Assembly: GCF_947623445.1 (NCBI RefSeq)
Contig: NC_135246.1
Span: forward strand, 12,817,856 to 12,881,855
DNA length: 64,000 bases
Source: Clavelina lepadiformis
Lineage: Eukaryota; Chordata; Ascidiacea; Aplousobranchia; Clavelinidae
Direction: 5' to 3'
The translations under genes and the position numbers were made by a program. Each line of letters begins with the position of its first letter. Position 1 is the first letter of the stretch. Shown here one piece after another: positions 45,615 to 60,522 of this stretch. The notes beneath the pieces were generated by a model that searched no databases, had not been told where the DNA came from, and saw only the letters and a program-made list of their open reading frames with translations.

Positions 45615-48600
45615 TAAAAGTGAAAGGCAAGTCCGAAAAACGATTTGACTTAAAATCACGTGTAGTTCTCAGCAAATATATAATAAAAAGCATACTTTAA
45701 TAATGTTTAGTAAAGCAATTTTTTGAAGCGAACAATGTGCCGCAAAAACCGTAAATTTTGTGCTAATTATGATGTACTCGATGGCAGTGTATGAACCTCT
45801 TGTTTGGATTAAGTATGAACAGAACGTTTCGTGTAGGCAACAAGAAATAAGTATGGTCAAAAGTCACTTAAGTGCGTAACAGGAATATCTTGCTTTAATG
45901 AAGCCAACCTTATCTCGAGCTGGTATATTTATTCTGATAAAGATAAAACACTAAGCTATAACTCACTGAGCTCAGTCATTGTTGTTGGCGCTATCAAACT
46001 CCGATCCAGAAATTGCCGTCAAGACACGAATGCTTTACTAGTGCATACACTGTCATATCTGAAATTCCTATACTGAAGAAAATGTTGGCCTGCGAGGTCG
46101 TTTTTAATTTATATTTAGCCACCCTACCAATGCCATCATACTTTATTCAAACACCTGCCGTCAAGCTTGTTGATTTCACAATGTGACGTCATATTTGCTG
46201 CCACCTTCGTCATAATTAGCAGCAAATTTGCGATACATTTTCAGCAATAAATGTTTAAAGATAATGTACTGTCAAAAAATAATTTATATATTGCCTGATC
46301 AGCTTTTATAGTTATGTTCGAATTTGGTCTTGTACAAAAATCTGATTAAAAAGTTTAGTGAGTATTACATTAATAGCGTAGTACAGTTTCCAATTTGCTG
46401 CGCCAACTAATTACACACAATTCTTCTATAGATATACCAGTTATTTCGACAACTTCAGCTGTCTACATCGGTTTGCAGATTGTTTTTACAATTTCGATGG
46501 TAGTCAACGTTGACTGTCTAAAATCACAAGCCCATAAGCATTATTTTGTTAAACGAAACTAATCAGTAAGAAAATCTATATTTCAAACAACGCTATCATT
46601 CCACGGTTTCCCGGCAGACCACTTGTACGTATTGTTGCATGTCCTTCACTTAGTGCTGTCCTCTCTTTTTAACCTCTTGACATGGTGTTTTGTCGACTTT
46701 CTAGGGTAATCCCCGAGACTACCAGAGTGACCGGAATTTCTTAGAAATATGATATCTCAAACTCGCCATAACTGTCTGATTAAACAACTGCGCTAGTTTC
46801 GATAAAATGATCATGGGGTATGAGTACATCAGAGCAATTAACTTAGATCTGCTTGGAATTGCTTCCCATTAAATGAGTGAAATCTTAATTAACTCCAGTG
46901 TATCTGTGAATCATGGATCATAGAATCTTAATGTCTCGAGTTAGTTTTTGTAAGGATTTGGCTTGATTTGAATCAAGTTGGCCTGGTTACGGCTTAGGTC
47001 TGAGATACGGCGTTGGCGCTTCTGTTAAACTATGACAGGGAGCCACAAACTTTGCGACCAATGAGAGTGGCGCGCAGGAACAAACCGCAGATCATGTTAT
47101 ATCCGAATATTCTGTCTGCCGCACCCCGTTACGGAATGCATGGCCTTTAGGTTTTGGCTGACGGCACGACCCAGTGGCTGCTCTATACGTGCCCCAACAT
47201 CAAGTCTAGGTGGATGAATAACATCTGGCTCACACGGCCACAAAAACGTTAATATAGATCGAATTTATTAGAAAGGACTATATTTCGCCGCAACTGTTAT
47301 TAAAATAGACCGTTTTGTCAGAAGAATGGTATACAATAAGTTAAATTTAGTTATTTGAGGTTTAATTCATGTTAGGTTTACTTCAAAAGGTTGGTAGGCC
47401 TATATAGTTTACCATTTTATATCATTGAAGTTTGGTTAACAAACAACTGCAAAAAATATATTCGAAGGTACACTTCTTTTTCGGTGAATTTGTGACAGTC
47501 GAGTTTTCAGCAATGTTAGATTCTGTCATAAGCGAAAGCTACGACCGACAGTATAGGACGCTTATGTGAATTTGTTACTTTATAAAAAGTTCGTTTATTC
47601 TATGATTTAGCCGATATCCCTGCCCTCTTCCTGGAGTAATTAATATACTTCGAACGTGCGTTGGTAACCATGTCCGGGACCAACGTGAACAAGTAGTTAG
47701 ACAACAACAAGCTATACCATATAAATCAAGTAGATCATTGTAGTTGTAAAAGTTACGACTTAAATTAAATTTATAAAAATTAAAAATTCCCCCGAAATTT
47801 GATCGAATTAAAGAGAAACAAGGTCACATGAGTTAAAAAACGCAACAAGACTTCAACTAAGTTAATTCCATACAATTTTGTGTAATTTTTAATAGTTCAT
47901 TCGAATTAAAATAAATTTATGCGAATTTAAATAAATTCATCGTGATATAAACTTACTTAAATAGCAATTAATTTACTTAAAACCAAACAATTTTCATAAA
48001 AAACTAGCACTTTTATAACGTCTCAATCCAAAATCCAAAAATATTGTAGGTATTTAAGTAAATTTGAATTAAGTTTGTGCAACTTAAAATCAATTATCAC
48101 AAAATCAAAAAATGAATTGAAATAAATTCATTGGAATTGACGTTAAAATTTAAAATGTTTTTTAATAAACGTAGATAAAAATTTATTAAAAACGAAATAG
48201 GTAACAGTACTGCTGACATTATTTTTATTGTTTATTTAGAATAATGCTTCCAGTGCTAAAACTTCTTAATTTATTTAAAACATTTTTGGAAAATTACAGC
48301 ATACAGTTGTGTTTATGTTTTCAAAGTTTTTGCTGTATACCAATTTAAGTGAGGTTTTCCTTGTTTAGTTTTTATGAGTATTTGGACTTACATAATTTTT
48401 ATTTTATTATTTTAGTTTATGAGGTTTCCCTTGTTTAGTTTTTATGAGCAATTTGGACTTTTTCCAATTATCTATGCTTTCTAATTTTTATAATATTTAT
48501 TGGTTTTTAATTTAATAATTTAGTCTACTTGATGTTATATAAATATAAATACAATAGTTTAATTTTATGTGAATATCCTTATCTTTCTCTTTAAGTAAAT

Positions 48601-51600
48601 TTGTATAATTTAATTCATGTTTACATCGATTTTTATGAATTTATTTAAATTCGTTTTAGTTTTTTCAAACTTACATGAATTCTCATCAATCATGATTTTT
48701 GCAATAGGTAAAAAGTGCTTTCACAAATAAACCACGTAAACTGCGATTTAGTAATCAAGAAACCCGATTTGTCCGCAAACTTGTTGCGGTCGTTACATGT
48801 CTCTTGATGCCAGATCTTATACCGATCCTAATTGTCATTGATATTCCCAGCTGAGATTTTTGCCTTTTTTCTGCCCAAACATGGTGCTGTTTACTGCAAT
48901 CTAACAAACAAAGAACGTGGTATAACGCCTTGGGATATTACATTTACAATGTAACGTTATACAAACCATCTAGCATGTATTTAAACTTGTAGCGCTTATT
49001 AACGATACGTACGATTCTTCTGCAAAGATACTAACTGGTGTGAGTACATTGGTCGTCTTTTTAAGTTTGCCTGCAGCTTTTTTGCCTTCATTGCTTTCAT
49101 CACTCTGCCTTTTGCGCTTATGTTCTGTAATTTTCAACGCTAGCACCTTAAACTAATTGTTGTGTTATTCAAATTCCGCCAACCTAAATATACACAAAAT
49201 CTTTCAAACGTTTTCGGGTCATCTCAAACGCAAAAACTGAAATCAAAATTGCAAGATTTTCCGACACAGATTTCCTTTGAAATAATGTCACTCATGTAAA
49301 GCAGTATTTAGTAAAAGAAATCGCTTCGTTTCAAACAATTCCCAGATTTTTAGAAACAAATTAGAACATCTGTGACGCAAGTCGTACTTTAAAAACATGA
49401 GCATTTACACTTGAACTCAAACTATGTTTTTATGTTTATATTGTTTTTGAAAGGTTTATATGAGGCAACTTTCACTAATACGCAATGAGATTGACATACA
49501 TTTTGCAATGAAAAATAATATGACCTCGCTCGGTGGTTCCCAAAGTATGGATTACGACCCAAACAAGGGTCGTGAAGGGTCAAAAAATGGGTCGCGCTGA
49601 AGCGATGCAAGCCTATGTTTGTAATGAAATACCGTACATTTTTTCATAATGAGTAAACCACAATACCACTTTTTGTCTATGTCTGTCTGTAGTGTATAGG
49701 TACTTGAGAAAAAAGTAGATTGCTGACATTGAAAACAAACTTAGCAACTTACTGCAAAAAATTACCCATACACTCATTATTTTTTCGTGTTAAAATACGC
49801 TGTTTTAGGCTTGGGTCGCGATATTTATCAAACTAAGATTTGGGTTGCGCTCAAAAAGTTCGAGAACCGCTGACTGGTATAAAGAGCGTGAGAGCATTGT
49901 TTAATCCTAAAAAACAGCACGAACACTACCACCACTACTTCTTTGTTTCGCATCAGACAGGTTCTGACGTAATTAACGAAACACATGACTTCTAAGAGGT
50001 TAAGTTGCACGGACTCATGATTTTTGCTTGCATTGACGAAGAACGCATTACTCAGTGCATGTTCGCCAAAAGATATTTCTGTATTATTATTATGGAAAGA
50101 TCTCAGTTAAATTGCTGAAAAAGTTGTATCTAGATTTTGTGATAAACTTTTACCGGACGAAACACCGACAAATACATTGATTGATCAGACAAATAACTAA
50201 AGACGATATTCTAAAATTTAGTGTGGTCATTGTTTTTCTACGTTTATCCCTTTTGGCTTATTCACTCTATCAATAACATCATCTTTTATTCAAACGCCTG
50301 CCGTCAAGCTTGTTGATTCAACTATATGACGTCATATTTGCTCTCACCTTGTCATAATTAGCAGCAATTTTGCGATACATTTTCAACAATAAACGTTTAG
50401 TCATAATGTACTGTCGAAACATTTTTTATATACTGCCTGCTCAACTTTTATAATTATTTTCGAATTTGGTCTTGTATAAAAATCTAGTTAACAACGTTTT
50501 TTGACGCTTTGGGGTATTACGTTAATAGCATAATACAGCTTTCAATTTGCTGCTCCGATTACTTACATGCAATTCTTCTGCAGATATACCACCTATACTG
50601 ACAACTTCGGCTGTCTACGTCGGTAGGCATACATCGGTTTGTTGCTTGTTTTTACATTTTAAGTGTTGTTATAGGTTCGCTCGTTGCATTTAACATTCCT
50701 CGGTTATAGCTTTCAAAACTATCTTCGTGAAATAATTGAACTGTTCTTCGATGGCAATGAACGTTGACTGTCTAAAATCACAGACCCATAAGCGTTTTTT
50801 TGTTTCTAAGAAAATTGTAGCCTACAGTTATTCGAATACCGCCAACCTAAATACACAAACATTCTTTCAAAGAACTGAAGCTGAAACTAAAATTGCATAA
50901 TTCTCCGAGACTGATTTTCTTACAAATTTTGTCTTTCTTGTTTCCAAAACAATATTTGCTAAAAGAAATTATGGCGTTTCAGGCAATCATCATTTATTGC
51001 GCAGAAAATTAGAGCAGCCACGAGTTAAGTCAGAGTTTAAGAACATAAACAATTGCACTTAAAACTGTTTATCAGTGGTATGTAGGACAAAAATCTAATT
51101 AGGACCAAGTAATCACGGATCTAAATCAAAAATTTCGATGCGTATTGTTTTACGCATTCTCCTTCTCCTCATCTTGCGTGTTTGGTGCGGTAACTGGCGT
51201 AAAAAAGATCGGACATTCTTGAAATTTGGTGTGTAGATGGGATTTAATAAAATCTCGGTCAAGTTCGTATATGAACATGATCACATGACTATGTTTTGGG
51301 GAATCTCCGACAACTTTTAAATTTTGGCATTTTTCGCCAGTTAATAGCTCCTTTATCTTTTATCGGTTTGCTTTGAAACTTTACTGCTTTAAAGGTACTT
51401 GATCCCCCAACATACCACTATAATGACGATCACATTCGGTCACGTGACAAGGATATTTAGGGCAATTCATTAGAGGTGTTTTGCTAACGCCACAAATCTC
51501 ACGTTTTCTTGCATAGCTTTTTGTGGAGTCAAGATAATTTATTCAAAAATCGTGGAAGTAATTATCGTTGTCATAGAATGGGTGGAGAAAAAAATTCTTT

Positions 51601-52802
51601 CGTCACTTGAGCATAACTATAGAAAATCGACTTTACATTCCCGGATTTTACTTTAGCGTTACTCAAAAAACATTTTCGGTACAGCACTGAAACTTTTTCG
51701 ATTGTTAACCTGTTAACTCCCCATCTAAAAAAGGACGGACACTTACATTAAATCACGTGATCTGACAATAACAGCCCAAAATCGGGCTTAAACGTAAATT
51801 TTTAGATTTTGAAAATAATTTTTTTACTTATTTTGTAATTTTAAGCAAGGCTATTTCTTCTAGCAGACGCACATCCTTTAAAAGTGTAAAATTTAACGCA
51901 CTTACTTATACATTTAGATGAAGTTAAAAGCGGATTTCCCGCTTTAAAATTTTTTAATTCTTAATATTTTAGCGGTTTTTGCGTCAATGTCCTTGTAACT
52001 TTATGGGTTTGGGCGCTTTGGGCCAAAAGCGATATAATGCTACTCAATATAGTTCAACCTTTAGGTGATATTTTCAACTTTTAAACCATAGGATAGTAAT
52101 ACTGAACAAAAATAATATAACCACACATATTTTATTAATCACGTGACTACTTTTATCGCTAGTCGCCAAAAACTTTGAAAAATAGACATTTTCGTTGCTT
52201 CATAACTCCTTTATACTTTAAGATATTCCCTTCGAATTTCATTGGTAGATGGAAAAAGTCCTCGGCAATATTTAGCTAAACCGACAACTTCATTTAAACC
52301 CGCACTACGAAGTTGTGAGTGAAAACGCTAGGGCTACTTCAACCATTTTCGATATATTGGCTAAAACACGTAGCTTAAAGTCTATCCACCAATCTTGTCC
52401 AACTCACCTTAAGTATTAACGCATACGATACCTCTGGCTTGATGTAAATCGAAATATATGTTAACGCCTTACATTAAAGTGAGTGGCAAGTCCAAAAACA
52501 ATTTGCCCTTAAATCAAAGAGTAATTGTTAGGAAATATACTGGTGAAAGGATTTTTATTCGTACTAATATGTAGTGGTTAGAGGCAGTTATTGCCACTAG
52601 TATTAGTTATTAGCAGTTATTTGTACTACTAATATTATTGGTTCTTATTACGTAACAATAACAGAAACATAAGTGACGACTCTGGTCTTTGGACCAAGTA
52701 TGAACAGAATGTTTTCTGTGAGAGACAAGTAATAGTAATAGGCATGAACATAGCGTACTTAAGTGTATAACCGGAACATTTTGCGTTAAATAAACCTAAA
52801 CT
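45615..52802. repeat. Unit 2 copy of the intergenic repeat region
   Basis: Repeats the content of 22243..29430 at offset 23,372: segments a, b and c, the AT-rich insert, the hAT-like remnant (about 49530..49872), segments b' and c' (about 50277..51052), the CACGTG-rich stretch and segment a'. There is no additional gene. Confidence 0.85.
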
Positions 52803-52811
52803 ATCTTATTG

Positions 52812-53400
52812 TTTTTGTATATGTACCGGACCGGTACATGTAGAAGAGATGCAAGTCTGCTGTCCGGAGAATTTAAAAATGGCAACAACCTTTTGCAAAC
52901 AGAGTCTTTAAGATTAGCTGGCAATAGTGGAGATTTGAGTTTTTCAGTTGTTCCGTTGCGTTCCACTACGGACAAATGCAAGCGGATGTTACAATATTTT
53001 CTCCTTCAACTTGTTGCATCGCTTCCTTCAAAGGCAATGGCACGCTCACGAGCTTGCTCAATGCTAAATAATCCTGATTTGTTATTTTTTCAAGTGACTG
53101 GATCAAGGTGAGAGCTGCGTTAACTTCTTCGTGATCCTTTAAGACACTTTGCAACATAACAAACTGCGAATTCCATTTTGTCACATTCTGTGTTCTTACA
53201 GTTATTTTTTTATGTTGCAAATAAGAGGTAGCATTTACAGATTTTCTTACCGAATTTACAATTTTGGCCACCTTTGCCAACGTAAGAATTAGCAAACTCC
53301 GAATCTTGCAGACAATCCTTAATACGAAATTGTTGCGTAGGCTATGAGCAAAACAGCTTACTCTTTCTTGTAAGTTAGCGAGAAGAGCATGTAAATCAGC
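52812..53400 (-). pseudogene. hAT (ZBED-type) transposase fragment, unit 2
   Basis: Copy of 29440..30028 with the same open frame (TQNVTKWNSQ block) and the same frameshift before NLKDSVCKRL. Its presence is due to the large duplication, not to an independent insertion. Confidence 0.75.
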
Positions 53401-53683
53401 ACCCTACACAGTTCACAGTTCACTTGGAACTGTGTAAAACTTCATCAGTTTTAACCCATAAAGCCAAAGCAAACATATATGTAATTTAACAAAATATGAA
53501 TATTTATTTAGGATTTCTGAAACCATTATAGCGGTAGCCTAATTTGTAACAAGTGAAAATTCATTAAGTTGTTTGGTGCAATTTTTCGGTTTCCCTGCAG
53601 AAGATTTCTTTGTTATCTGCAAGAAAAACCAGTTTAATTAAATGCAGTTCGTTGTACCTGCAGTTTGCTCAATAACTCACATA

Positions 53684-54478
53684 AGGTACCTGTACCGAAT
53701 AAGGCCCACGTAACACTTTTTTGAAAATAACTCAAGAACCATAAATGAGAATAGACTGCAAAATCGTATTCTATTAGTGAGGGTATATGACTACAACATA
53801 TTAAAACCACAATACCTGACTACCCCCCAAAAAATTTTATAAAGAAATTAAAAATTCCAAAAAATGGGCTTTATTAGGAGCTCCTAATAAGGCCCACCAA
53901 TTTTGTGAGTATTTTGATTCAAAACATAGTAATAGACAACATATAACATTATTAGAAATTTCACATTTTAAGTTGTACAAACATTTAAAAAGATTCCACT
54001 AGGCGCATCAAAGTAACTGCAACAATTTGCCAACTGATGACTGGAACCACTCTTGAAGTCTGGACATCAATTAGCCAAGCATCTTGTATGGGCCTTATTA
54101 GGCGCATGTGGAATCCACGAAAAAAATGTCACATTTTTATCATCAGAAAAATTTTAGCAAAAAAAGTGCATTATCCTTTTCAATACTAAGTTGGTTGTTA
54201 CATGAAAACTTCAGCCGGCTGACAACAGTTCATTTAACCGGCCAAATTCTCACTTACTTTTTTTCTAAATTAACAAAACCACCTTAACTGCAAATATCAA
54301 ATTTTTGTTGTGCTCTAGCGAATCGGTTGATCACGTGACAAGGATGAAATCTGGTAAACCATCATGAATTTATATTAGTTTTTATGTAGGAACAAAATCT
54401 TTCATTTATTTGCACGGGTTTGCAAAATATGAGCAATGGGCCTTATTAGGGACCGGGCCTTATTCGGTACAGGTACCT
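53684..54478. mobile_element. 795-bp TIR element with central palindrome, unit 2
   Basis: Copy of 30312..31106, with the same TA flanks, AGGTACCTGTACCG termini and GGAGCTCC-centred palindrome (about 53866..53897). Carried by the large duplication. Confidence 0.85.
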
Positions 54479-54568
54479 TATATATGACCTATATATACCT
54501 ATACTATAGGTATATCGTACATATCATATACAGGTAGGCCTATATTGTATAGTGTATTGGGTCCACTG

Positions 54569-57500
54569 CTAAACCCGGTTACCTTTTTTAGCCCACGTCT
54601 GTTCAACGCCAGACCCAAATATAGCGAAAATTAATCCTCCGGTCAAATTAATACCAAAAGTTAACCAAAACAGGTTTTCCCAAAGAGCAACGGATTGCTG
54701 AAAATATAAACTCGTTTGTTGAAATAAAGTTTTAGCAGGCGTAATAATATCATGTTTAAAAAGCGGCCGTTTATAACGTTGTTGGTTTTACCTGGTCGGT
54801 TATCATGTAACCAGCGGCAAAAGGCCCCAAAAATCCCATGGTGTTAGCCATTGTGTTAGATATTCCAAAAACTATTCCGCTGTATCTGGGTGCAACATCT
54901 AGTGCTGTAGACAGATAACCAGGGTCTGAATAAAAAAATGACGAGGTTTGTTAGGAAAAGAATGAAAAAAATATGTACCAACAGATGTGATAACAATCAG
55001 TATACTAATTTTAGCGAAAAATTTTTACGATCACTTTTAGAGAATATGTAGTATAATGAACATTAATTGATTTATGGCCTCATATCGTATGTTTAATAAA
55101 CTATCATATTCCTTGCTGTTTGTATGACTGGGTATATATTTTTAAAATAACTTTTAAATGAATGACAACTTAAACAAATTACAAAACTCACAATGAAGGC
55201 CGCCGATTGCGAAACTAATTGTGAAAAGGCTAATCACCACAAAACGATCTCTTCCCGTATAACCACTTAAAACTGGCAATACTCCAGATACTAAACAGCT
55301 TGTTAATGTGTTTATTTTCCTTATACGTGTAGTGGTCACTATTTTGTGCTTTCTCAGTAAGTCCGTAGTTTGACTGGCCAAAACAAGCACAAGCCACTGT
55401 GTCAAGAATGGAAGGATCATCACTAGTCCACTCTGTAAAATAATAGCTTTCCCTCGTGCTTACTATTAACATTGTAAGCTAAAAGTTACAACTTTCGTCT
55501 AAGGCTCTAAGCCAATGGTTCTCAACCTGCTTCGGACCGCGTACGACCGAAGTCTTTTACTAGCACTATACGTACCACTTGTTTTCACAAGAACATAATT
55601 TTCTCAAATGTAGCTATGGTTGCTAAACCACACAAATGAAGTTACAAAAAAAGCACAATTTAATGCGAGGTGTACAACTGTTTTATCTTCACGAGCTGGT
55701 CTATACGGCCTGTAACCTTGCCAACAGAACTTATAGGAAACCATGTCGGGGACGCGAAAAATGGTGGTACTGGAAAATAACGGTAACCAATGTTTCCTTT
55801 CAAATTTGCAAGTATACGTAGTACATGTAAAATTATAATCTGTGCATTACAATTAATTATTTACAATATATGTATGTTATATTATGTAATATAAAAAATA
55901 TACTCTTATTCGCCTTCATATCATAACGTCAAGCTATTTCTTATTTTTTCCGTTTCTGTTATTATCGATTCTCGAAAATTATTAGTTTATTTTTCGCAAA
56001 CTGTCATTGTTATTGACACGTGATGTTAGAAAGGTAGTAACAATTAATAGACATTCGAAATCGCATCACTGCAAGCCTAAACCAAATATCTTAAGTCAAC
56101 ACTTATTTTTGTTTCATGTTAAGTGTTTTTTTACGTTTTGATTTGCTTTGTTTGTAAAGTAAAATGGACTCAACTTGGCAGGTTATATGCTTTCGCTGTT
56201 ATCTTCATAAAATTGCAGACCGTAAATTTTTAAACAGAAATAGTGCGTTTATAGCAGAAGTCAAAATGATTATCAGGCGACTTTATTGAAAAGCATATTT
56301 AAGGCGGTTGTACACATAAAACGATGAGATTTTAAGTGCGTAATTACGTACGTAAGTGTGTAATTTAATTTAAATAATTATGTGCGTAATTGTTGTGATA
56401 AAAATACGTAAGTCTTTTAATCTTGCGATTTTTAATCATAGCAAAAACGTGTTTCGGTGTTATACATACACCTAATACGATTCTCCTAGTTGAGTCATAG
56501 CGTTTGCTGTTTTCAGCCAGTTCCTAAACTTATAAACTGAGTTTGTAGGTTATAGGTTAGCAAGTATAGGAACAGAAAAAGTTAAAAAGGTGATCGCCAA
56601 CAAACAAAATTTTTTAATCTCAAAATTCATACATTTACAGTTTGGAAAGGAAAAACTGATTTTCGTCATATTCCACTACGGTCATTGTCCAGGTGCAACA
56701 ACACAATTCCAGCTTAGCTACATGGCTCCTGATCATATTCCCATGTAACGGGGAAAATCAATAGCTGAAGAACGATGGTGTACCTATTTAGGATTGTGTT
56801 GAAGTTGGACAAAAATGGTTTCAAACTTTTCACGTTTGCCAACCCGACGCAAAACAAGCAGAGCCCAATAGTTTTATAGTTTTACGCATCAAAAAAATGT
56901 TAAAACATCTCGAAATTAATCAAAATCTCATGTTTATACGTAACCTGTACAGTAATGGCAATTTATGGCTTAAAATCTTGAAACGCCGTGTACAACAATT
57001 ATGTAACGCCATATAACCTGCCTATTTTATGTTTTGCTTAGATCCGTCAAGTAAGCCGGGGCGGGGTCCTACTCAATTCATCCATCTTGGAAGTAATACA
57101 TTACCCCATGCAACTTGTTTTTACACTTCAATTAAAAAATAAACAACTCTGTATCAACAACTATAATACGCCATTTGATTTGTAAGACGTAAATAGTAGA
57201 TACCATCAAAATGTTTCTTTCGATGTTGATTGCTAACCAGAACAACAAGTAACATGTTTGTTTGTTGACCAGCCCATTGCTTTTTTGACCACGCTGTTCT
57301 TTCTTTTATAACAGTGCTTTCTGGAGCTGAACGTCGCAAACGGTTGAAGGCGATAAGGAGTCAGATAAGAAAAAGTGCAATATGAACGAAAAGGAATGAA
57401 GACGTAAAAATGCTTACGGCTATAAAAATATTGAGTTTGTGGTTGGCTAATGCCCAATGATCCTTTGCCTCTAAATACGTTAGCGCTGAGGAAAACGTTA

Positions 57501-59739
57501 GTGGTCAAGGTCGTGCACGTGGAGGCCAGGGTCAGTTAAGCATTTTACACTAAACTTTATCAAATAATCCGATCACATGCTCGTGTCACAGGGTTGAGAA
57601 GCACTGGTCTAGCTATAGAACTTAACTATCGTGCAAACTTGAGCTTATGGGGAAGTTCGCACATGCAGTTATCTCGGTAAAATCATGTTTAAATTTTTGT
57701 GTGAATAAGAATATTTGTACAGTAAATAAGGATTATAACTTTTTTGCTAAATATGTAGAAGCCGGAATTTTATTTGCCATCACACTTTGGAGTATATACC
57801 GTATGTATGTATTTTTCGTAATACCACAGTCTACCTACCTGAGTTATATCATAATGAAATACTTCGGCCATATAAGTTGGTAATATGGCAGCAAAAGTGT
57901 ACTGGAACCAAGCATCTGCTGAAAGACTCGCAAATAATGCCCATATGCATTTGGAAGAGAATATTGCTTTCCATGGAATTAACTTTGGCTCATCGCATAA
58001 CTAAAGTCATGTGAAGTCGATTTCAAACGATATAATTCAAAACAAACGATACGTTACTGCCTTGGATACAACACATGAGATTTTTCATCAATGCAAACAG
58101 TTGTTAGCAGCCAACATATTTACAGTATTATACCTACCTCTCTTTTGCCAATGCTTTTCTCAATGAATGCTCTTTCTGTTTTAGAAATCCATTTGTTGCT
58201 AGATGGAGTGTCAGATGCAAAGATAAGAAAGAAGATTAACCAAATCAGAGTCATGCTTCCTGTATTTAAAATTATAGTGGTAAGCTGTTTGCAGAAATGT
58301 TTATGGATAGATTGTTCGGAATACCATTACTACTTACACAAAAGTGAGTAAGGTCACCAACAATTAACTTAAGTATTTTTGTATCGTTTTATTACACAAG
58401 CAATAGGTTTCGCTGCCCAAGTCTGATTAACCTGTAATGTAATAGGTGGCCTCCCAGCCTACATTATGTGCAATTACGCCTGCCAAAGGATATACAACCA
58501 ATTGACCGAATATCATTCCGGATAACCCAATTGAGTTTAATATGCTGACTTCTAAAGGCGGTGCCCATTTAGACCAGGCGTAGTTGAGAGCAGGAACAGT
58601 TCCTCCCTATCACAATTCATTTACTTTAGCAATACGTTTATGTAAATGTGGACTATTAGGCAAGCAACAATAGTTGATGTCAGTAACCTGAAATAATCCA
58701 AGAGTCGCCCTACAAGCAACGGCAAAGTAAAAGTTGTAATAAGCTACTAAAGGAAATGTTATCGTGAGAACACTTGCAACAAGCATGGTGATCGCGCACA
58801 AGTTACGAAATCCAAATTTGCTTGCTAATATTCCTCCAGGAATATTTGCTGCTGCATACCCATAGTAATAGGATCCGATGAGAATACCTTGTTGTTTGCT
58901 GTTCCAGTTAAACAGCCCCTAAAATAATCAAAATCTATTAAGCGAATAATCTTACGTTCTGGTTTGCGACAATTGTGTTCAAGAAACCTTTACCAAGTGT
59001 AATTACATGTAAAAGTAATTTTAATCCAACTTCAATTGTTTGAAGTTGTGAGTTTTGGTTCAGAACTGACTGAACTTTCTGCATTTGTGGAGTTTGGTCT
59101 AAAACCATTTATTGCAACATATATTTTTCCCAAACGTTTATCCTGTTTTCAGCTTATCATCCGATCGAATTTTTTTCTCGTTACAAAGACGTAGTTGCGA
59201 AGTTTTTATACCATTACCTGTGATCACATTGCGAGATTAAATTATGTTTGCTTAGCAAATAACATTTCACAAAGTCAAAAACCTTCAACGCCAAAACAGG
59301 AAAATGCTGGCATGTTTTATTACAATTGAGTATTTACAAGTGAGAAGGTACGCGACTTCAATGTGAATAATGCTCACGTTTTTGTCGTTATAGTATGGGA
59401 CAATTTCTTAAAAGACCAAATGAAATTAGTACAGCAAAGATATGTGCATAATATTCTTATTACTTACTGTTTGTGTTATGTTGTCCTGCGTTGTGTTTAT
59501 CATCGCCAGTATTGTAACATTTATGTTGCTCCGCATACAGCTGACGTTGAATAATCCAAAGAAGGCTAAAACGGCGAGGACGTACCTCTGCGGAATGTAA
59601 AATCCCTCTTTTCTCACCTTAATATCAGTATTGTGTTAATTGCATAGCCTTTGTTAACATAATAGAGCTATATAGTGAATACATAAGCTTATAGGAGTAA
59701 CAGGTATACCTCTCTCAAGACATCGTTTCCGTCGTTCAT
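54569..59739 (-). CDS. SLC17 (sialin-like) MFS carrier, gene A, unit 2
   Basis: Copy of 31197..36367 with all nine exons, from the ATG at 59739 (MNDGNDVLRE) to the stop at 54569. No coding difference from unit 1 was noticed by eye, so both copies should encode the same carrier. The exon 6-7 intron again holds the hAT-like insert. If the duplication is real, this animal has an extra, essentially identical dose of this transporter. Confidence 0.83.
55513..57606. mobile_element. hAT-like element in an SLC17 intron, unit 2
   Basis: Copy of 32141..34234 with the same ends (CAATGGTTCTCAACC and GGTTGAGAAGCACTG). Same caveats on the limits. Confidence 0.5.
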
Positions 59740-59851
59740 ACCAGAGCTGTAATGTGGGTATTAATATGATGCTGATGATTGATCTTATAAAGACTGTTAA
59801 GATTAGGCTGTGTGCCACTTTCAGGCTGTTGGATATGATGGCCCGTTTACA

Positions 59852-60522
59852 GGTTATTGCTTAGCGCACTGACAAGTTATCCTTCGCCAGAAGTTTGTTA
59901 TGCTTTTCTTAAAACCTGCCCGAAAATAAACTTAATCACAATGCATAACTTTAACTTAACCTTATCTGAACCGGGTGGGCGACATCACTATTTTAACTAT
60001 GTGTGGCCGACACTACACACAAATTTTCAATCGTTAATTACTCGAAAACTATGCGTCGTAAACTGATCGGACTTTTACATGTTAGTAGCAAAAACATCTG
60101 GCTTCCTGTATACTGCATAATTGTAAAACTAAAAGAAAGTGCATTTAGTGTAAATTAAGTATTTCTACAAGTGATACATTTCTGGAAGTTTTTGTTTGTT
60201 AAGCCCTGCTCCCGCTGTGCTTAATTGCCTAAAAAACCAGCTGACCGCAAGAAGAGAAAACGAGAGTTCAGTTAGTTGAGTTAGTTGTGCATGAACGATT
60301 ACCGGTAAACGAAAACGATACGCTTCAAAGCGCTCGTGGCAGCAGCAGAGAGCAAAATTACGAAAATATGACAGTAACTCAAAAATTACAAAATCAGACT
60401 TTATAAAATAAATATGGAAAGATAGCTGAACATTTTTTAAGAAAAGTGACCAAATTTTAAGTTTCTACAGCAAACAGTGCAAATCTACGCCATGTTTTGC
60501 TGTGACTGTGACGTGCAGGGTC
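59852..60522 (-). mobile_element. hAT element A-family fragment, unit 2
   Basis: Copy of 36480..37150, carried by the large duplication. It contains the same reverse-orientation match to hAT element A and to the interior of MITE C. Confidence 0.7.
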